From positions 1-17,794 of the forward strand of contig JAZDMF010000104.1 in assembly GCA_043801235.1 (NCBI GenBank): 17,794 bases of DNA. Reading direction: 5' to 3'. This stretch comes from DAOQAK01 sp043801235 (GTDB taxonomy: Bacteria; Bacteroidota; Bacteroidia; Bacteroidales; CG2-30-32-10). The stretch's first letter is position 1, and the number at the start of each line of letters is the position of its first letter. The translations under genes were made by a program, and so were the position numbers. This document shows positions 14,835 to 17,794 of this stretch, piece after piece. The notes beneath the pieces were generated by a model, which saw only the letters and a list, made by a program, of their open reading frames with translations, was not told the origin of the DNA and did not search any database.

Positions 14835-14923
14835 GGGTTATACCTCTTTTGTTTTTCTCTTTTTTCTTTATATCAGATTTTATGCCAAAACATATTATTC
14901 ATTACAGTTTTTCTTTCAGGCTG

Positions 14924-14946
14924 CGGCAATTTCGGTCGATTTGCCG
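14924..14946. other. Hairpin downstream of the small basic protein gene
   Basis: CGGCAA (14924-14929) and TTGCCG (14941-14946) form a perfect stem with an inner TCG / CGA pair. It lies about 30 nt after the stop of the 15235-14975 gene, in the 140-nt gap before the PD40 gene. It has no T tract on either strand, so it may be a processing or stabilising hairpin within the transcript rather than a terminator. Confidence 0.3.
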
Positions 14947-14974
14947 TAAAAATTCTGCTCCCTTTAGTTCCATA

Positions 14975-15235
14975 TCAGATCCTTGTTAATGCAGTGATCG
15001 CGTGTATTCTTCCTTCGGTCACGTACGCATCAAAAATTGTCGCCAGTTTTTTTGAAGGACTCACAAACATGAACTGCCCGTCAATATTTTTGCATTCAAT
15101 CCATTTAAGTTTTATCAGTTTGAGGATCATCCTTGTGCTTATGGATTTTGAATTGATGCGGTAAGCGGTTGCCCTGTTACTGAGCGATTGATTGGCAATT
15201 ATGTGCCTGATTTCCCTGATACAGATTTTTTTCAT
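14975..15235 (-). CDS. Small basic protein, possible winged-helix fold
   Basis: An 86-residue, Lys/Arg/Ile-rich protein without a signal peptide or membrane segment. I do not recognise the family. The central part, RINSKSISTRMILKLIKLKWIEC (about 26-48), followed by DGQFMFVSPSKKLATIF, has the rhythm of a winged-helix: recognition helix, LxxLxxxxWIE, a short wing with DGxF, then a closing helix. This would make it a DNA-binding protein encoded between two secreted-protein genes. It starts 30 nt after the upstream gene on the same strand, so it is probably co-transcribed from promoter module copy 2. It is a candidate for a local regulator, on inference only. Confidence 0.5.
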   Translation of the reverse strand: MKKICIREIRHIIANQSLSNRATAYRINSKSISTRMILKLIKLKWIECKNIDGQFMFVSPSKKLATIFDAYVTEGRIHAITALTRI

Positions 15236-15265
15236 TATTATATGGTTTTATTGGTTTTTTAAAAA

Positions 15266-15754
15266 TTAATAAATTTTCCAATCCGGCACAAAGCTTTGCT
15301 GTTCACCGGAAAAAGATGCCGTTGACATAATTGTATAAGGCGTTTTACTTTCATCAACAGGGATTACGCTTATAATTTCGCTGTAGCCCGGTTCATTAAA
15401 AACTGAATAATCAGATAACCTGTAATACAGGTTTGCTGCCACTGGTAATTCGTCAGTGAAATAATATGCAAGATCGGAGAGAACGTTAGTACCGTATATT
15501 TTCATGTACCCTATTACTTCATAATTTGTTGCATCAAGCGACCGTTCTATTGCCACAATTTTTGTTTCTGTATTGCCGTTAACTGTAACATGCAGATATA
15601 CCTTACCATTTATGTACCTGCTTTCAAAAGACTTCACAGAAGTTATTTTTTTTTCATCCGCATTTACGCGACTCGGTAATGCAGTTTGTGAAACAGCGCG
15701 GTAAAAAGAAAAGCTTATCAGAAGGAAAAGCAGGGTGTAAATTTTTGTTTTCAT
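15266..15754 (-). CDS. Secreted beta-sandwich protein, T9SS-associated style
   Basis: A 162-residue protein with a signal peptide (about 1-23, ending AVSQ). Residues about 40-130 follow the beta-sandwich pattern common just before the sorting signal in Bacteroidota type IX secretion substrates: a strand with GKVYLHVTVNGNTETKIVAIERSLD, then YEVIGYMKIYGTN, LAYYFTDELPVAANLYYRL and YSEIISV. The usual type IX C-terminal sorting domain is missing; the chain ends about 35 residues later in a plain tail. It may stay in the periplasm or be a shortened relative. First gene of its unit: its ATG is 15 nt from promoter module copy 2. Function unknown. Confidence 0.75.
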   Translation of the reverse strand: MKTKIYTLLFLLISFSFYRAVSQTALPSRVNADEKKITSVKSFESRYINGKVYLHVTVNGNTETKIVAIERSLDATNYEVIGYMKIYGTNVLSDLAYYFTDELPVAANLYYRLSDYSVFNEPGYSEIISVIPVDESKTPYTIMSTASFSGEQQSFVPDWKIY

Positions 15755-15768
15755 GGTTGTGTGATTTT

Positions 15769-15861
15769 CTGATGTAAAATTACCTCACTTCCAGAGGGAG
15801 AAACATGAGCAGATTTACCAAATTTTAAATATATTTTTTCGTGGAGGTAGGTATTAATACC
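15769..15861 (-). promoter_or_regulatory. 93-bp promoter module, copy 2
   Basis: Plus-strand landmarks: CTGATGTAAAA (15769-15779), GAAACATGA, GCAGATTTACC (15809-15819), and the perfect palindrome GGTATTAATACC (15850-15861). On the minus strand, TTTC-N17-TAATTTTA lies at the downstream end, so transcription should begin about 10-14 nt before the ATG at 15754. The GGTA of the palindrome and the GGTA of GGTAAATCTGCT start 42 bp apart, four helical turns, which would place both on one face of the DNA. See copy 1 at 14083-14175. Confidence 0.75.
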
Positions 15862-15926
15862 AGCACAAAATAATATGAAAGGAAAATTCTGATAAAAATT
15901 AAAAAGAAAAGCGAATAAATTCTTTG

Positions 15927-16309
15927 TTATAATCCGTTTGGCGCCATACGGCCGGGATGTGACGTTCCGATCGCATTAACCGTACCATTATAAATGATTT
16001 CATCAATGCCTAAATTCCATCCGGATATATATTCACACAGTAAAAGCAATCCGGCCAAAGCAACCACCAGTCGAATATCAGTGCCAGTGTTTTGTATACG
16101 GATGCCGGACGCTGTAAAAATTTGTGCAAGCCCGCAAAGAAAAAACGACAGGACTGTATTTGCTTTCATGGAAACGATGCCATGAATAGGATTTTGAGAC
16201 TGGCAATATCAAACTGCCATCCGATAAGTACGAGAAGCCCTGCAATAGTTGCAAGCGTAAAGTAATAAAACTTTGGATATTTTTTATCACAGGAACAGTA
16301 ATTAATCAT
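15927..16309 (-). pseudogene. Truncated, frameshifted membrane sensor domain
   Basis: Two minus-strand frames join into one protein. From the ATG at 16309, a transmembrane segment FTLATIAGLLVLIGW and QFDIASLK end at a TGA (16168). From 16169, MKANTVLSFFLCGL, ALAGLLLLCEYISGWNLGID and GTSHPGRMAPN continue. Adding one A to the A4 run complementary to 16192-16195 fuses them as SLKNPIHGIVSMKANT. That is the order seen in the N-terminal membrane sensor region of many histidine kinases and cyclases (W-FDI-LK, VxMKxNTAxxF, EYxxGWNLGID, HPGRMAPNTA). The protein then stops at MAPNGL with no PAS or kinase part. The alternative, two ATGA-coupled small membrane proteins (47 and 80 residues), fits the sequence less well. 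Confidence 0.65.
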
Positions 16310-16611
16310 CAGTAAAAGCTACTGAAGAATTATCAATTTGCCCTGTTTTTTATTTATACCTTTCTATGGTGTGCTGAACTTTTAATCTATTTTTATTTAG
16401 GTTTTTTTCAGCCTGATGAATTCCGGTTTCAGTTCTTCGATGCGTGATTTTATTAATAAAACTTATTAATAATGATTACATGTAATTACATATACAGAAA
16501 AAAATAATTGATTATATTGCCTCGTGAATATATTTAGCTATTATTTTATAACAAAGATTTATCTTTGTCATTTATGATTCCCCGACTATTTTTATAAATG
16601 TTTTTCAGCTT
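16310..16611. other. Intergenic stretch with palindromes, no gene seen
   Basis: About 300 nt of AT-rich spacer between divergent remnants. It holds overlapping palindromes ATTACATGTAAT (16475-16486) and TGTAATTACA (16481-16490), and a hairpin with 8-nt arms, ACAAAGAT / ATCTTTGT (16551-16568), 43 nt before the ATG at 16612. Neither hairpin has a T tract. The palindromes could be operators of the former promoters here. I see no coding frame. Confidence 0.35.
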
Positions 16612-17010
16612 ATGGAATTCAAAAGACATTCGAAGCGATTTTTTCGGCATCTTATTTCAGTACCTTTCATTTACAGCATGGCAATCCCGTTTGTTATTTT
16701 TGATGTATGGCTTGAAATTTACCATAGAATTTGTTTTCCTTGTTATGGTTTGCCTTATGTAAAAATGAAAAAATACATTCGTATCAACAGGCAGAAACTG
16801 AAATATTTAAATATTATTGACAAGCTGAACTGCATGTACTGAGGCTATGTAAACGGATTGATTAATTATGCACGCACTATAGCAGGTGAAACCGAAGAAT
16901 ACTAGTGCGGCATCAAACATAAGCAGGGTGTGGATTTTCAGGAACCTGAACACCACAAAGATTTCATGGAATACGGGGATGAGGAGGCATTCAGGGCAAT
17001 TTCTAAATAA
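16612..17010 (+). pseudogene. Small conserved protein gene broken by two stop codons
   Basis: A single frame of 133 codons, interrupted by TGA after NCMY (16840-16842) and by TAG after TEEY (16906-16908), ending at the TAA at 17008. The text on both sides of the stops is protein-like: HLISVPFIYSMAIPFVIFD (membrane-like), RICFPCYGLPYVKMKKYIRI, KLNCMY, GYVNGLINYARTIAGETEEY, CGIKH and EPEHHKDFMEYGDEEAF. I recognise the pattern as an uncharacterised bacterial family with YCGYANG and EQYWCxIKH motifs. There the first stop replaces the second Cys of a CxxC and the second replaces a Trp (TGG to TAG). Two lesions make it a pseudogene, very likely recent because the rest is intact. Confidence 0.75.
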
Positions 17011-17042
17011 TTACTACTTTTATATTCCTAATATTTTTACGT

Positions 17043-17660
17043 ATGAAAAAATATTTATTGGCAGTATTCGCTCTGCTTCCCTTGTTTTCCATATGTCAGG
17101 TATATAACGAACTCGTGGAATCGCCGGGCGACCAATCCGCAAAGTATTTCATAAGCTACAATAAGATAAAAACGATCTATAAAAAAAAGCACTGGCCCGA
17201 TTCCCTGAAGGACAGTTACAACTCATACGATGATTTTTCTATCACGGAAAAGTATGATATCTCGGGCAACCTGACTGAGTATAATTCCACTTACAATGTT
17301 TTTGATAATGCCAGGAACAGTTATTCCTATAAGGATGACAAACTGATCAGCAAGAAGATTTCATATTCTAACAGTAACGGGCAATGGATCACCGAAACAA
17401 AATATAAGTATAATGGCAAGAGAAAAATTACCGGGAAAAGTGAAGTGTTTACGAATGTTTATGGTAAAAAGGTAACTACAGAACAAACGACATATTCTTA
17501 TGATTCAAATGACCGCCCTTTAAAATCAAATGTTTTCAGTGATGACAGTTCTTCGGGAAAACTTATTGCTGAAGTGACATTTACCTATAATGACTCAGGG
17601 AACCTGATCGGGGAGTTTGAGGTTGACTCTACCGGAAAAACAGTGAAAAAATATAAATGA
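17043..17660 (+). CDS. Secreted YD/RHS-like repeat protein
   Basis: A 205-residue protein with signal peptide MKKYLLAVFALLPLFSICQ. The mature chain is rich in Tyr, Ser, Asn, Lys and Thr and consists of degenerate repeats of about 20-30 residues: ITEKYDISGNLTEYN, YSYKDDKLISKKISYS, TKYKYNGKRKITGKSEVF, TTYSYDSNDRPLKSNVF and VTFTYNDSGNLIGEFEVDSTG. The Y-[DN]-x-x-G-N/D-L pattern is like YD repeats of RHS proteins or antitoxin-like MORN variants, but too few repeats are present for a toxin shell. Its role is unknown, probably at the envelope. Its stop is 5 nt from the presumed left end of the insertion sequence, so the original 3' end may have been altered. Confidence 0.7.
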   Translation: MKKYLLAVFALLPLFSICQVYNELVESPGDQSAKYFISYNKIKTIYKKKHWPDSLKDSYNSYDDFSITEKYDISGNLTEYNSTYNVFDNARNSYSYKDDKLISKKISYSNSNGQWITETKYKYNGKRKITGKSEVFTNVYGKKVTTEQTTYSYDSNDRPLKSNVFSDDSSSGKLIAEVTFTYNDSGNLIGEFEVDSTGKTVKKYK

Positions 17661-17665
17661 CTATC

Positions 17666-17695
17666 GGGTTGTGCACCCAAAACAAAATTAGCACC
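17666..17695. repeat. Candidate left terminal repeat of an IS1595-like element
   Basis: The sequence from GGGTTGTGCACCC onward, about 50 nt before the transposase start, is where the left inverted repeat of such an element should lie, and GGG at the tip is plausible. The right end is outside the window, so neither the repeat nor the target duplication (for which TGACTATC just before it is a candidate) can be verified. Confidence 0.35.
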
Positions 17696-17714
17696 TTTGC
17701 AAGAAATAAAACTC

Positions 17715-17794
17715 ATGAATTTACTTGACTTTGGGAGTTATTTCCCTGATGAAGAGTCATGCATAGAGCATTTTAAATTACAACGCGAAAAGAT
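17715..17794 (+). CDS. IS1595-family transposase, N-terminal start only
   Basis: The ATG at 17715 opens a frame running off the window. The 26 visible residues, MNLLDFGSYFPDEESCIEHF and then KLQREK, match the start of IS1595-type transposases (MNLLEF-x4-FPDEE-C-x2-HF-x3-R-K), which is followed by a zinc ribbon and then the DDE/N catalytic domain. Only this N-terminal helix is seen, so whether the element is intact cannot be told. It marks the right flank of the window as mobile DNA. Confidence 0.75.
   Translation, partial: MNLLDFGSYFPDEESCIEHFKLQREK

Noticed and set aside
16840..16842. TGA read as selenocysteine (CMYU)
   Set aside because: A second in-frame stop, TAG at 16906, also replaces a conserved residue, and no SECIS-like hairpin is evident. 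Kept as a finding to check, not as a feature.

Overview
The window looks like chromosomal DNA of a Bacteroidota (Bacteroidetes) bacterium. It is AT-rich, few genes have Shine-Dalgarno sites, two promoters fit the Bacteroidota TTTG / TAnnTTTG pattern, and the gene content is typical of the phylum: a DUF6132-type protein, PD40 and Ig-like lipoproteins, T9SS-style beta-sandwich proteins, and paired outer-membrane barrels. The genus cannot be read from the sequence.

Layout. (1) 1-2437: the end of a Septu-like anti-phage module (ATPase PtuA, cut by the window edge, and HNH nuclease PtuB), then the 3' scar of a TPR gene, then a protein built of four zinc-binding repeats. (2) 2489-2699: a decayed 3' end of alaS on the minus strand, carrying its own terminator. 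(3) 2761-3885: a GNAT-type acetyltransferase. (4) 4305-5877: a tight thiol-redox operon of lipoprotein thioredoxin, cytosolic thioredoxin, Cys-rich DUF6132-type membrane protein and OsmC-like protein. (5) 5915-8060 (minus): an MtfA/M90-type peptidase, an MmcQ/YjbR-like protein and a MocA-like nucleotidyltransferase. The last is divergent from (6) 8274-11519, a large YgfK-type multidomain Fe-S flavoprotein. (7) 11657-15861 (minus): two tandem transcription units of secreted or envelope proteins. (8) 15927-17010: two broken genes, a truncated and frameshifted membrane sensor domain and a small conserved protein with two internal stops. (9) 17043-17794: a secreted YD-like repeat protein, then the left end of an IS1595-like element leaving the window.

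The most interesting item is a 93-bp module present twice (14083-14175 and 15769-15861). Blocks CTGATGTAAAA, GCAGATTTACC and GGTA-N4-TACC have exactly the same spacing in both copies. Read on the minus strand, each copy ends in a promoter-like TTTC-N17-TAWTTTTA just upstream of a start codon. A good terminator (14197-14232) separates the two units, so this looks like a shared regulon of envelope proteins under a common, unidentified activator.

A second theme is decay. Five gene remnants or broken genes, plus three long imperfect inverted repeats made of short repeated words, sit between intact housekeeping-like genes. The two ends carry mobile or defence material (Septu on the left, an insertion sequence on the right).
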